A stretch of 6,804 nucleotides of DNA from an uncultured euryarchaeote. GTDB lineage: Archaea > Thermoplasmatota > Poseidoniia > Poseidoniales > Poseidoniaceae. Location of the stretch: the NCBI GenBank assembly GCA_937897005.1, contig CALCOQ010000101.1, forward strand, positions 1 through 6,804. The letters run 5' to 3'. This document shows, piece after piece, positions 1-5,856 of the stretch (its first letter is position 1; each line of letters starts with the position of its first letter). The position numbers and the translations under genes are program-made. The notes beneath the pieces are model-generated. The model was given only the letters and a program-made list of their open reading frames with translations. It did not search any database and had not been told where the DNA came from.

Positions 1-452
1 ACCAACCAATTGGCATATCTTGAGCGGTCGATCACTGCAATCTCCTCCGGCCGCATATTGGTATACACCGCACCTTCATCGGTAGTATAACAACGACCTT
101 TTGCAACCATCATCAGCAACAATGGTTCACCAGAATCATGTAATGCTGCCAATTCCACGATATAGGCTTGCATTTCCTCGCTATCAAAATGTCCAACAGT
201 GAAATAATGAGTTCCTGAAGCATCTCGTAGTAGACCTCTCCACGTGGTTCCCGATGAGGTCTCATTTGGCTCAAGTCCTTCAAGCAGGCCAGCAACCAAC
301 AATCTGTTGACCCGCGTTCCTAACTTGGTGATCACGAAACCTGGGTCGAACTCATCTGGACCCTTCTCTGACATGGTTGATTCACCGAATTCCTGAGCCA
401 GAAGGCGAATCGCTGGTTGTCTACGATTGCGGCGAGATGAATTTGCCTGCAT
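1..452 (-). CDS. RPA-associated protein (RPAP, COG3390 family), N-terminal 150 codons, C-terminus beyond the window
   Basis: This gene reads on the minus strand from an ATG at 452 with no stop before the window edge, so its C-terminus is missing. The protein is the archaeal RPA partner subunit, which is known to be encoded next to RPA and to associate with it on single-stranded DNA. Family signatures visible in the translation are an N-terminal helix with RLLAQEFGEST (residues 17-27), then FVITKLGTRVNRLLVAGLLE (39-58), WRGLLRDASGTHYFTVGHF (71-89), and MRPEEIAVIDRSRYANWL (133-150). Together these form one OB fold with the usual 'TG-x-RVNR' and 'RPE' signatures. The start overlaps the RPA stop as ATGA, which implies translational coupling. 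An internal ATG at codon 27 is less likely because it would remove the conserved N-terminal helix. Family assignment is by recognition of these motifs, not by a search. Confidence 0.88.
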   Translation of the reverse strand, partial: MQANSSRRNRRQPAIRLLAQEFGESTMSEKGPDEFDPGFVITKLGTRVNRLLVAGLLEGLEPNETSSGTTWRGLLRDASGTHYFTVGHFDSEEMQAYIVELAALHDSGEPLLLMMVAKGRCYTTDEGAVYTNMRPEEIAVIDRSRYANWL

Positions 453-2155
453 CATACCACCCCCCACTTGGTGCGTACTTCGGTCGCTGCCAATACTGCA
501 TCGACCTCAACCAGTTCAGCCAGTTCAGCAAATAACATCACACCCTGTTCATCAGCGTTACATCTCCCTTCAATCCGTAATCCACGGCCAAGCAAAGAAT
601 GTCGCAATTCACTGACAAATACACTCTGGCCTTTGTCGGAGACCTCTGTTTCGATTTCAGCGATGGATTTCTCAAGGAATGTTTCTGAAGAATCCTTGTT
701 CATGAACAACGTCGCTGTTGATACTCCATCATCGAGAACCAAACGTAGGCGAAGGTCCTTGTTTCCTTCAACCACACCATGGTTCATGCAAGAACCATCT
801 CTCAGCACTCGCCGGCAGTCAGGGCAACGAACGATGATGCCACTATCATCTCGCACTGAAACCACAGTAGCCATGGTTCTGATGCCTGCCCTTGAGGGCC
901 CGCTGGTGAGTTCACCGAAATCAACCTCCACCACATGGTTTTCAAGATCGATTGATTCCCACGGAGTGTCATCCTGAACCTCGACCTGTTCAGGAGAATT
1001 GATGGTTATCTGTGGAACACCCTGCCAAGAACCGATATGCACCTTACTGAGGGCCACGCACTTCGGGAGCGTTGAAGAGTCGATTGGTAATTCACTCCAT
1101 GAAGAGACTCGACAACGGCCAGTAGGGTCCACTGCATTTCCTTCCCAGATGGTCTTCTCCACACCCTCGCTATTGGTGAAGTTACGAACGTCCCAATCCA
1201 CTAACTCAACCACCAGATCAACATCTCTTGCACCGTCTCGTAGAGAGGCGATATCAACTAGACTGCTATGTTTCAGACTCTCGATATCGGAGAATCCTGA
1301 ATCATGGTAGACCTCTACCTTGGTGTATCGTCCGATATTGAGTTCGGGATTGTCCCGGAATCTTTGAATCCGTCCACGTTCGATCTTGACAAGGGTCCCT
1401 GCTTCATGGGTGAATGGCTCCCAACTGATGAATCCAAGTGAACCTGAATCATCACCTAGTCTTCCTTTGATCACATCGAGGGTACCGCTTCCATCCTTCT
1501 TGGTGATGACATCATTTCGCAGTGACAGGACTCTACCGATGACAGTGACATTTCCCTCGGCCTTGCCTGCATCATCCAATGAAACCGGCTCATCGGTATT
1601 GATGCGTGGGGTACTGCTCTCCTTGAGCACCACGACGCGGCTTGATTGATTGATATTGAGACTCAATTCTCCATTGTACTCATTCACCGAAGCTCCTTCA
1701 ATTCGCACTACCACACCGGGAATGAGGTTCTTGTTACCACCCCAATCCTTGAATGACCATCTAGTTCGCTTTCCATCGCCTGTGGAATCGGGATTGTCCT
1801 CAAGCAAGCCGAAGGCGATATCCCTTTCTTGATCACGTACCATCTGGGTTCGAATATTGTGGGTCACAATTTCCGCAGTGACCTCGACATTACGGTCCTC
1901 TGAAGTCAACTCAGTAAGTCGATTCACCTTCTTCATCGGAGTGGTTCCAGCGCTGAATCCTCCGGCGCTGGATGGTGCCGGAGCACTGCCTTCACTCTGG
2001 AATCTCCTCAAGACCGAACGCATGGCATCTGAAGGAGGTATGAGAAACTCGCTCTGATACTTCTCAAATTCTGCCCTGACCGCTTCTTCATCCGCATCCG
2101 TGACCGAGGATAGAACCTGCTTCACGGCAGCATCCATTTCTGGGTCATCAGACAT
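452..2155 (-). CDS. rpa: Replication protein A (euryarchaeal single-stranded DNA-binding protein with zinc finger)
   Basis: A 567-residue single-stranded DNA-binding protein for replication, recombination and repair. Residues 1-52 form an acidic helical N-terminal region typical of euryarchaeal RPA. A low-complexity Ser/Ala/Gly/Pro linker follows at about 55-72. Repeated OB-fold-like units then sit at about 88-180, 200-285, 310-395 and 425-550 (boundaries estimated by eye from the recurring strand pattern and phrases such as GVVVRIEGA, GTLVKIERGRIQRF and AVDPTGRCRVSSW). The last unit has a zinc finger with C444, C447, C456 and H459 (CPDCRRVLRDGSCMNHG), followed by the family's DLRLRLVLDDGVSTATLFM. 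The length suits multi-OB euryarchaeal RPAs such as those of methanogens. The ATG at 2155 is chosen because GAGGT stands six bases upstream and the N-terminus matches the family. The gene overlaps the downstream RPAP start by ATGA. No lesion is seen. Confidence 0.95.
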   Translation of the reverse strand: MSDDPEMDAAVKQVLSSVTDADEEAVRAEFEKYQSEFLIPPSDAMRSVLRRFQSEGSAPAPSSAGGFSAGTTPMKKVNRLTELTSEDRNVEVTAEIVTHNIRTQMVRDQERDIAFGLLEDNPDSTGDGKRTRWSFKDWGGNKNLIPGVVVRIEGASVNEYNGELSLNINQSSRVVVLKESSTPRINTDEPVSLDDAGKAEGNVTVIGRVLSLRNDVITKKDGSGTLDVIKGRLGDDSGSLGFISWEPFTHEAGTLVKIERGRIQRFRDNPELNIGRYTKVEVYHDSGFSDIESLKHSSLVDIASLRDGARDVDLVVELVDWDVRNFTNSEGVEKTIWEGNAVDPTGRCRVSSWSELPIDSSTLPKCVALSKVHIGSWQGVPQITINSPEQVEVQDDTPWESIDLENHVVEVDFGELTSGPSRAGIRTMATVVSVRDDSGIIVRCPDCRRVLRDGSCMNHGVVEGNKDLRLRLVLDDGVSTATLFMNKDSSETFLEKSIAEIETEVSDKGQSVFVSELRHSLLGRGLRIEGRCNADEQGVMLFAELAELVEVDAVLAATEVRTKWGVV

Positions 2156-2249
2156 GTGACAACCTCTGCGAATCGGTATTCTCTATTTCATCGACCAACC
2201 CGCAGATGCAGGTGGTAGGCTCTTGTGCTGGATGTGGTGGTACTGACAC
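2148..2249 (-). CDS. Possible 33-residue small protein or leader peptide upstream of rpa (hypothetical)
   Basis: I do not recognise this peptide. It starts with GTG at 2249 and stops with TGA at 2150-2148, overlapping the first eight bases of rpa in another frame. A strong purine run, GGGGGAG, stands five bases before the GTG, a better Shine-Dalgarno-like signal than those of cgi121 or tldD. The peptide has a Pro-rich start (VPPHPAQEP), a CxC motif (TCICG, C14 and C16) and an acidic, polar C-terminal half (VDEIENTDSQRLSHV). There is no signal peptide or membrane segment. The frame remains open upstream into the end of tldE with other possible starts, but those lie out of frame inside a real gene. 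It could be a translationally coupled leader of rpa, a small metal-binding protein, or a chance ORF. The evidence is start signal and position only. Confidence 0.3.
   Translation of the reverse strand: MSVPPHPAQEPTTCICGLVDEIENTDSQRLSHV
2162..2166 (-). promoter_or_regulatory. Ribosome-binding site of rpa
   Basis: On the minus strand GAGGT lies six bases before the rpa ATG at 2155, matching the core of the archaeal Shine-Dalgarno sequence. It fixes the rpa start. It also lies inside the small ORF at 2148-2249, so translation of that ORF would pass through it. Confidence 0.65.
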
Positions 2250-2254
2250 TCCTA

Positions 2255-2261
2255 CTCCCCC
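2255..2261 (-). promoter_or_regulatory. Shine-Dalgarno-like purine run before the small ORF
   Basis: The minus strand reads GGGGGAG, then a five-base spacer TAGGA, then GTG at 2249. The run contains GGAG, the core of the 16S-complementary motif, at usable spacing. In an otherwise mixed-composition spacer it argues that translation may begin here, ahead of rpa. It could also be a regulatory or structural element of the rpa leader. Confidence 0.35.
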
Positions 2262-2267
2262 TTGGAA

Positions 2268-2287
2268 CCTGACACCGGGTGTCGAGG
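2268..2287. promoter_or_regulatory. Palindrome in the tldE-rpa spacer, candidate operator or RNA hairpin
   Basis: GACACC-G-GGTGTC (2271-2283) is a perfect inverted repeat with six-base arms around one central base. Outer CCT (2268-2270) and AGG (2285-2287) can extend the pairing if one base (2284) is bulged. In RNA the stem would be GACAC with a three-base loop plus the outer pairs. A direct copy of CTGACAC (plus strand) recurs 26 bases away at 2243-2249, next to the small-ORF start. The site sits about 115 bases upstream of rpa and could bind a dimeric regulator. The palindrome is seen directly; the function is inferred. Confidence 0.4.
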
Positions 2288-2300
2288 GTCTTTGAACAAT

Positions 2301-2308
2301 GTGGCCAC
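2301..2308. repeat. Eight-base perfect palindrome GTGGCCAC
   Basis: GTGGCCAC is self-complementary and lies 17 bases from the longer palindrome at 2271-2283, in the same spacer. On its own an eight-base palindrome is easily a chance event. It is listed because two palindromes sit close together in the only real intergenic region of the window. Confidence 0.25.
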
Positions 2309-2332
2309 GAAAACAGTAGAAATGAAACTGAA
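2308..2332 (-). terminator. T-rich tract after tldE, candidate archaeal terminator
   Basis: Directly after the tldE TGA, the minus strand is pyrimidine-rich with T runs (TTCAGTTTCATTT, then CTGTTTTCG). Archaeal RNA polymerase can terminate at T-rich tracts without a hairpin. The longest run here is only four T, so termination may be partial or absent. The spacer after it would fit a boundary between the tldE and rpa transcription units. Confidence 0.25.
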
Positions 2333-3742
2333 TCAAGAAGGATTGACTCTGATTCCCTGTCGCAACATGACATCGGGGATGATGATGGAACCGCCGGCCC
2401 ACATCGTGTTCACGTCATGCATTCGGGCCAAAGAAACACCATCACTGAATGCCGATGGAAGGTTTCCAGAGAGCCCCGCTTGTTTCAATGCTCCAACCAC
2501 GCTGCCATCCTCAACCTTGAGAATGGAAGATGAAGTGACCGAGAAATCACCGCTCGAAGGATTAGCGGTATGTGCACCCATGACCGACTGAATGACGAAT
2601 CCCTCATCCATCTCCTCAATCAATGCCTCTCTGGTGTTTCGTTTGGCAGAGGAAGAGAGAGACAGATTGCTCACCGAAGTGATTGGAGGTGATTGATGCC
2701 CCCCACGTCCAGCATTTCCAGTACTTTCTGCAGTCTCGATGTTGCCCTTCTCCATCTGCTCGGCGGCATCTCTGGTGGACCAGATGCCAGTGCGAAGGAT
2801 ACCTGACTCGATAAGAGTGGTACGGCACGTAGGGGTTCCTTCACCATCTCTTGTTCCAGAACCTGAACCGCCATCCAATGTCCCATCATCGATGATGGAA
2901 AGATGGTCCGCCATCACCTGCTGACCTTCCTTGCCTGACCATACGGATTCCTTACGCGCCAACTTCTCACCTCGTAATGCAGAACAGAAGATGTTACTGA
3001 ATAGACTGCTGATTCCCCTATGTGTGAAGAGGACTGGAGCCTCAATGGTGGCACCACCATCCTCGATGGTATCTCGAGTCATGACCGCCCAATCCACTCC
3101 TTCTTCGCACATCGGTGTGAAATCCTGTAGCAGAGAACGTGACTGCTGACTACTCCAACCGCTGGTGATACGGTCATCCTCATCAATGGAGACCTGAATT
3201 CCAGCAGCATGGCTGGAGATCATTCCACTGCTCGATATTCCCTGACTGGTGAGAAGCGCTCCAGCATGGCTGCTCAAGGCAACCCCGCCTCCAACAACCA
3301 TCGCTCTTGGGTCCAGTTCTTCGACTTGCTGAAGTAAAAAATCTGCCTGTTCCATCAACTCCTCAGGAGTAGTCGCATCAACTGTAGGGTCCCACATCCC
3401 ATCGACCTCTGAAGAGCCCTTGTCCTCAGGTAACTCCATACCTTCAATCGCTGGAACAAGAGTGCTTGCTCGCAATGCTTCCTCTATCATCTGCTGTGCT
3501 CCATCAAGGCCTGCTGAATATGCGAAACCGATTCTACCATCATTGAGAACTCGAACACCATAGCCGCCATCTCCGCCACCTCCTGCCAGACTGACCCGGC
3601 CTCTCTCGATCTCGACCTCGAGGCCATATGACTGAATGGCGAAAACTTCCCACATCGTTGCATCTGATGCTTCTGCAGCAGTGGCGATGGTTTTACACCC
3701 ATCAAGCAATCTATCGCAAGAATCCTCAGGCATCAGGGTCAT
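2333..3742 (-). CDS. tldE: TldE/PmbA family protein, non-catalytic partner of TldD
   Basis: A 469-residue member of the TldD/PmbA (peptidase U62) family, of normal length. It lacks the HExxxH zinc motif carried by its neighbour, as expected for the TldE/PmbA partner that shapes the protease chamber. Family features are an N-terminal half with VEIERGRVSLAGGGGDGGYGVRVL (about 43-66), the central EAPVLFTHRGISSLFSNIF (234-252), GSGTRDGEGTPTCRTTLIESG (294-314, a loop region), and the C-terminal barrel signature GAHTANPSSGDFSVTSSS (389-406) followed by GLSGNLP (423-429). No signal peptide or membrane segment is apparent, so it should act in the cytoplasm. The start at 3742 is supported by GGAGATGA ending four bases upstream. 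The gene follows tldD after 20 bases, so co-expression as a TldD-TldE pair is expected. Bacterial homologues mature microcin B17 and degrade the CcdA antitoxin; the archaeal substrate is unknown to me. Confidence 0.92.
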   Translation of the reverse strand: MTLMPEDSCDRLLDGCKTIATAAEASDATMWEVFAIQSYGLEVEIERGRVSLAGGGGDGGYGVRVLNDGRIGFAYSAGLDGAQQMIEEALRASTLVPAIEGMELPEDKGSSEVDGMWDPTVDATTPEELMEQADFLLQQVEELDPRAMVVGGGVALSSHAGALLTSQGISSSGMISSHAAGIQVSIDEDDRITSGWSSQQSRSLLQDFTPMCEEGVDWAVMTRDTIEDGGATIEAPVLFTHRGISSLFSNIFCSALRGEKLARKESVWSGKEGQQVMADHLSIIDDGTLDGGSGSGTRDGEGTPTCRTTLIESGILRTGIWSTRDAAEQMEKGNIETAESTGNAGRGGHQSPPITSVSNLSLSSSAKRNTREALIEEMDEGFVIQSVMGAHTANPSSGDFSVTSSSILKVEDGSVVGALKQAGLSGNLPSAFSDGVSLARMHDVNTMWAGGSIIIPDVMLRQGIRVNPS

Positions 3743-3746
3743 CGAC

Positions 3747-3754
3747 TCATCTCC
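3747..3754 (-). promoter_or_regulatory. Ribosome-binding site of tldE
   Basis: GGAGATGA on the minus strand matches seven of eight bases of the archaeal consensus GGAGGTGA and lies in the 20-base tldD-tldE gap, ending four bases before the ATG at 3742. It decides the tldE start. An out-of-frame ATG inside the motif (3750-3748) soon meets a stop and is not used. Confidence 0.75.
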
Positions 3755-3762
3755 AGCCTGCT

Positions 3763-5211
3763 CTATCCGACCAACGCGTCCTTGATCCGCATTGAGGGGC
3801 CACCATCTCCAACAGGAACGACCTGACCCTTGCCACAGAATCCTGGGCTCGCTAGTTCAGCATCTTTGGTCAGACCATCGACATTCTTGAGGATGGCCAA
3901 AGTCATCCCACTCACGCTCACATCCTTCAGCGGTTCCGCTAACTCGCCATCACGTATCCGCCATGCTTCCTGAGCGGCGAATTGGAAACTTCCTCGTCCA
4001 GTATCGACTTGACCACCACGGGTTCCGCAAGCATAGACTCCATCCGGGACATCTTCAAGCAGTTCGTCAAGGTCTTGATGAGCCCCTCCCATGATCATGG
4101 TGTTGGACATCCTGACCAAGGGATGATGTAGACCATCCTGTGCTCTTGCTGCACCGTTGACTTCGATATCGAAGTGCGCTGCACCCTCACGGTGATTGAG
4201 ATAAGTAAGCAATCTGCCATTCTCGATCAGAGTCCTCGATGCGGTATCTAGGCCCTCATCATCAACAGGGAAACTACCGTGGCCACCCTCCCATGTTGGA
4301 TCATCTATGACAGTGACCAACGAACTACCAATGAGTTCACCCAATTTTCCATCAAGACAGGAATCTCCGGCTGCCACGAGGTCGGCTTCACATGGATGGC
4401 CCAATGCCTCATGGATGTATACTCCAGTTAGATCAGGGTCAGCGACCAGATTCATCCGTCCAGAAGGTGAACGTTCAGCATTGAGAATCCTGATGGCGGA
4501 GCGGGTTGCATTCTTGGCCACCTCTTGAATATCGACCTTTTCAATCGCTTCATAGCCTCCAACCCCGCCAACACGGGTTCGGTATGATGCCACATTGCCA
4601 CCCTCTCTGCCGGTCACTATTGCATTTGTACAGGTTCTTTGGAAGGACCAGGCTCGGTCCATTCCTTCAGAACTGACCAGTTCACTGTGGACATGCTCAT
4701 CGCTGAAACCAGTATTGACAGAGATTATTCTATCATCAGTACGAATAAACGAATCAAATTCAGCCAATACCCCAACCTTCTCTTCGATATCGACGTAACG
4801 TATATCCTGTTGTGGCCGCCAATGAACATCTGTGGTACTGATTGGAACCTCTGCCAATCTGACCTCATTCTGGTCACTCGCTCTCCTGCGCGCAACCTGT
4901 CTTCCCAAACGAACTGTCGATTCCACTTGAGATGGTAGTGATTTAACATCCGAGGTTGAATAAACCCCCCAAGAACCATCCACCAGACAGCGCAATGTCA
5001 CACCAACGTCATGTCCAGGGATGGCATTTCGAACCTTCCCGTCGCGCATTGAGATAGAGGTGTTCTGATTAGAAACCAAACGGATGTCAGCATAAGTAGC
5101 ACCATGTTCAACGGCCTTCTCCACCGCCTTTGTTGCCATCTCTTGATCCATGAATCTACCATTATCCAAAGAAGCATCGGTATCCGACCGACTACCGCTG
5201 GCTGCTGACAT
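3763..5211 (-). CDS. tldD: TldD metalloprotease, catalytic subunit
   Basis: A 482-residue zinc metallopeptidase of the TldD/PmbA family (peptidase U62), expected to act with TldE on peptides or unfolded small proteins threaded into a central chamber. The active site is the HExxxH motif HEALGH, with H267, E268 and H272, in GVYIHEALGHPCEADL. A conserved Cys near the C-terminus (C459 in SPGFCGKGQVVPVG) is the expected third metal ligand, by analogy with E. coli TldD. Other family signatures are AVEHGATYADIRL (33-45), DDPTWEGGHGSFPVDDEG (303-320), and GVYACGTRGGQVDTGRGSF (391-409). Residues 1-20 form a polar Ser/Asp-rich extension, and ATG codon 21 (5151) begins a stretch closer to typical family N-termini, so the true start may be there. 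Neither start has a clear ribosome-binding site. No membrane segments are seen. The gap to cgi121 is 36 bases. Confidence 0.94.
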   Translation of the reverse strand: MSAASGSRSDTDASLDNGRFMDQEMATKAVEKAVEHGATYADIRLVSNQNTSISMRDGKVRNAIPGHDVGVTLRCLVDGSWGVYSTSDVKSLPSQVESTVRLGRQVARRRASDQNEVRLAEVPISTTDVHWRPQQDIRYVDIEEKVGVLAEFDSFIRTDDRIISVNTGFSDEHVHSELVSSEGMDRAWSFQRTCTNAIVTGREGGNVASYRTRVGGVGGYEAIEKVDIQEVAKNATRSAIRILNAERSPSGRMNLVADPDLTGVYIHEALGHPCEADLVAAGDSCLDGKLGELIGSSLVTVIDDPTWEGGHGSFPVDDEGLDTASRTLIENGRLLTYLNHREGAAHFDIEVNGAARAQDGLHHPLVRMSNTMIMGGAHQDLDELLEDVPDGVYACGTRGGQVDTGRGSFQFAAQEAWRIRDGELAEPLKDVSVSGMTLAILKNVDGLTKDAELASPGFCGKGQVVPVGDGGPSMRIKDALVG

Positions 5212-5247
5212 GAATCGTCGATATTCCCGCAGTGTTTGAACCTACGC

Positions 5248-5805
5248 CTATGAAGTGGAATCAGAATTTGAAATGCCAGCCAACAGTGTCATTTCTGTTA
5301 TCATTGATGTCGTATCCAATCCCATTCGTTCACCATCGAGCAGGTCGATGCTGGGTCTGCGAGCAAGGATATCAGAAGAGATTGAATTTGCAAGACGAGC
5401 CGCTTCATACTGTAATTCCTTCCAATCAAGAGGTGGTAGAATCTGGTCTTCTCCTTCAATAGACGCAGAATCAGGGATGAAAGCAAGCCATGCTTCCACA
5501 TCTCCTTCTTGAAGCCCTACACGATTGAAGGCTTGGTCGATATTATGGGTTCCAGCCAGTATTCGGATATATTCAACCTCGACAGAGCGCGCCTTCATCG
5601 CCCCATTCATCTGATTATCTCTGACCCCAACCCAAGCCGCCCACATTTGACGTTCAGAAGCAACCGCACCCGGACCCAATAGACACCAGCAACCATCATC
5701 CACAACTTCATTCAAATGCATTGCAATTTCCTTGGCAGAATCAACTGAAGCATGAAAGGCAAGCCTCCAGCAGGGAAACCATGGCGATGGTTCAGCCTCG
5801 TCCAT
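5248..5805 (-). CDS. cgi121: KEOPS complex subunit Cgi121
   Basis: A 185-residue protein that I assign to Cgi121, the KEOPS subunit that binds tRNA and stimulates the Bud32 kinase during t6A37 modification of ANN-decoding tRNAs by Kae1. The assignment rests on the conserved core MWAAWVGVRDNQMNGAMKARS (54-74, helix) leading into VEVEYIRILAGTHNIDQAFNRVG (75-97), which matches the family pattern of E-x-L-x-Y-x-AGTRQI-x-x-A-x-x-x-G. A later segment, DGERMGLDTTSMITEMTLLAG (157-177), resembles the C-terminal helix that contacts Bud32. It is somewhat longer than many archaeal Cgi121 proteins, with the extra length around residues 111-150. The ATG at 5805 is preceded in frame by a TGA (5817-5815), so no longer start exists. 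From memory, cgi121 lies beside hel308 in several other euryarchaea, including haloarchaea, which supports the call. Confidence 0.8.
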   Translation of the reverse strand: MDEAEPSPWFPCWRLAFHASVDSAKEIAMHLNEVVDDGCWCLLGPGAVASERQMWAAWVGVRDNQMNGAMKARSVEVEYIRILAGTHNIDQAFNRVGLQEGDVEAWLAFIPDSASIEGEDQILPPLDWKELQYEAARLANSISSDILARRPSIDLLDGERMGLDTTSMITEMTLLAGISNSDSTS

Positions 5806-5820
5806 ACCTGTCTGTCAGGT
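5806..5820. promoter_or_regulatory. Short inverted repeat abutting the cgi121 start codon
   Basis: ACCTG-TCTGT-CAGGT has perfect five-base arms and ends immediately before the cgi121 ATG (5805). No normal Shine-Dalgarno site is found at the usual distance. As RNA it would form a weak hairpin right at the start codon and could modulate initiation. The repeat is visible; any role is inferred, and an arm length of five is weak. Confidence 0.25.
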
Positions 5821-5856
5821 CACTCACACATAATCCAACCGAAACATCATCTTGAT

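Noticed and set aside
468..977. 169-codon plus-strand ORF and further plus-strand ORFs opposite rpa
   Set aside because: They are antisense shadows of the well-supported rpa gene, with Ser/Thr/Pro-rich, family-free translations and no start signals.
2177..2190. AT-richer stretch TGAAATAGAGAATA (minus strand) as a TATA box for rpa
   Set aside because: A start about 25 bases downstream would remove the GAGGT ribosome-binding site, and the match to an archaeal TATA box is poor.
2250..2402. Upstream part of the minus-strand 84-codon frame that contains the small ORF
   Set aside because: Its first part overlaps tldE out of frame, and the sequence there is explained by tldE coding. Only the downstream section after the GTG at 2249 has its own start signal.
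2262..2591. 109-codon plus-strand ORF crossing the tldE end and the spacer
   Set aside because: Most of it is antisense to tldE, the product resembles no family, and no ribosome-binding site precedes it.
4725..4979. 84-codon minus-strand ORF inside tldD in another frame
   Set aside because: It is fully contained in tldD, which has intact family motifs across this region; it has no independent support.
5824..5850. Eight-codon minus-strand ORF (MMFRLDYV) in the hel308-cgi121 gap
   Set aside because: It is too short, has no ribosome-binding site, and is expected by chance.
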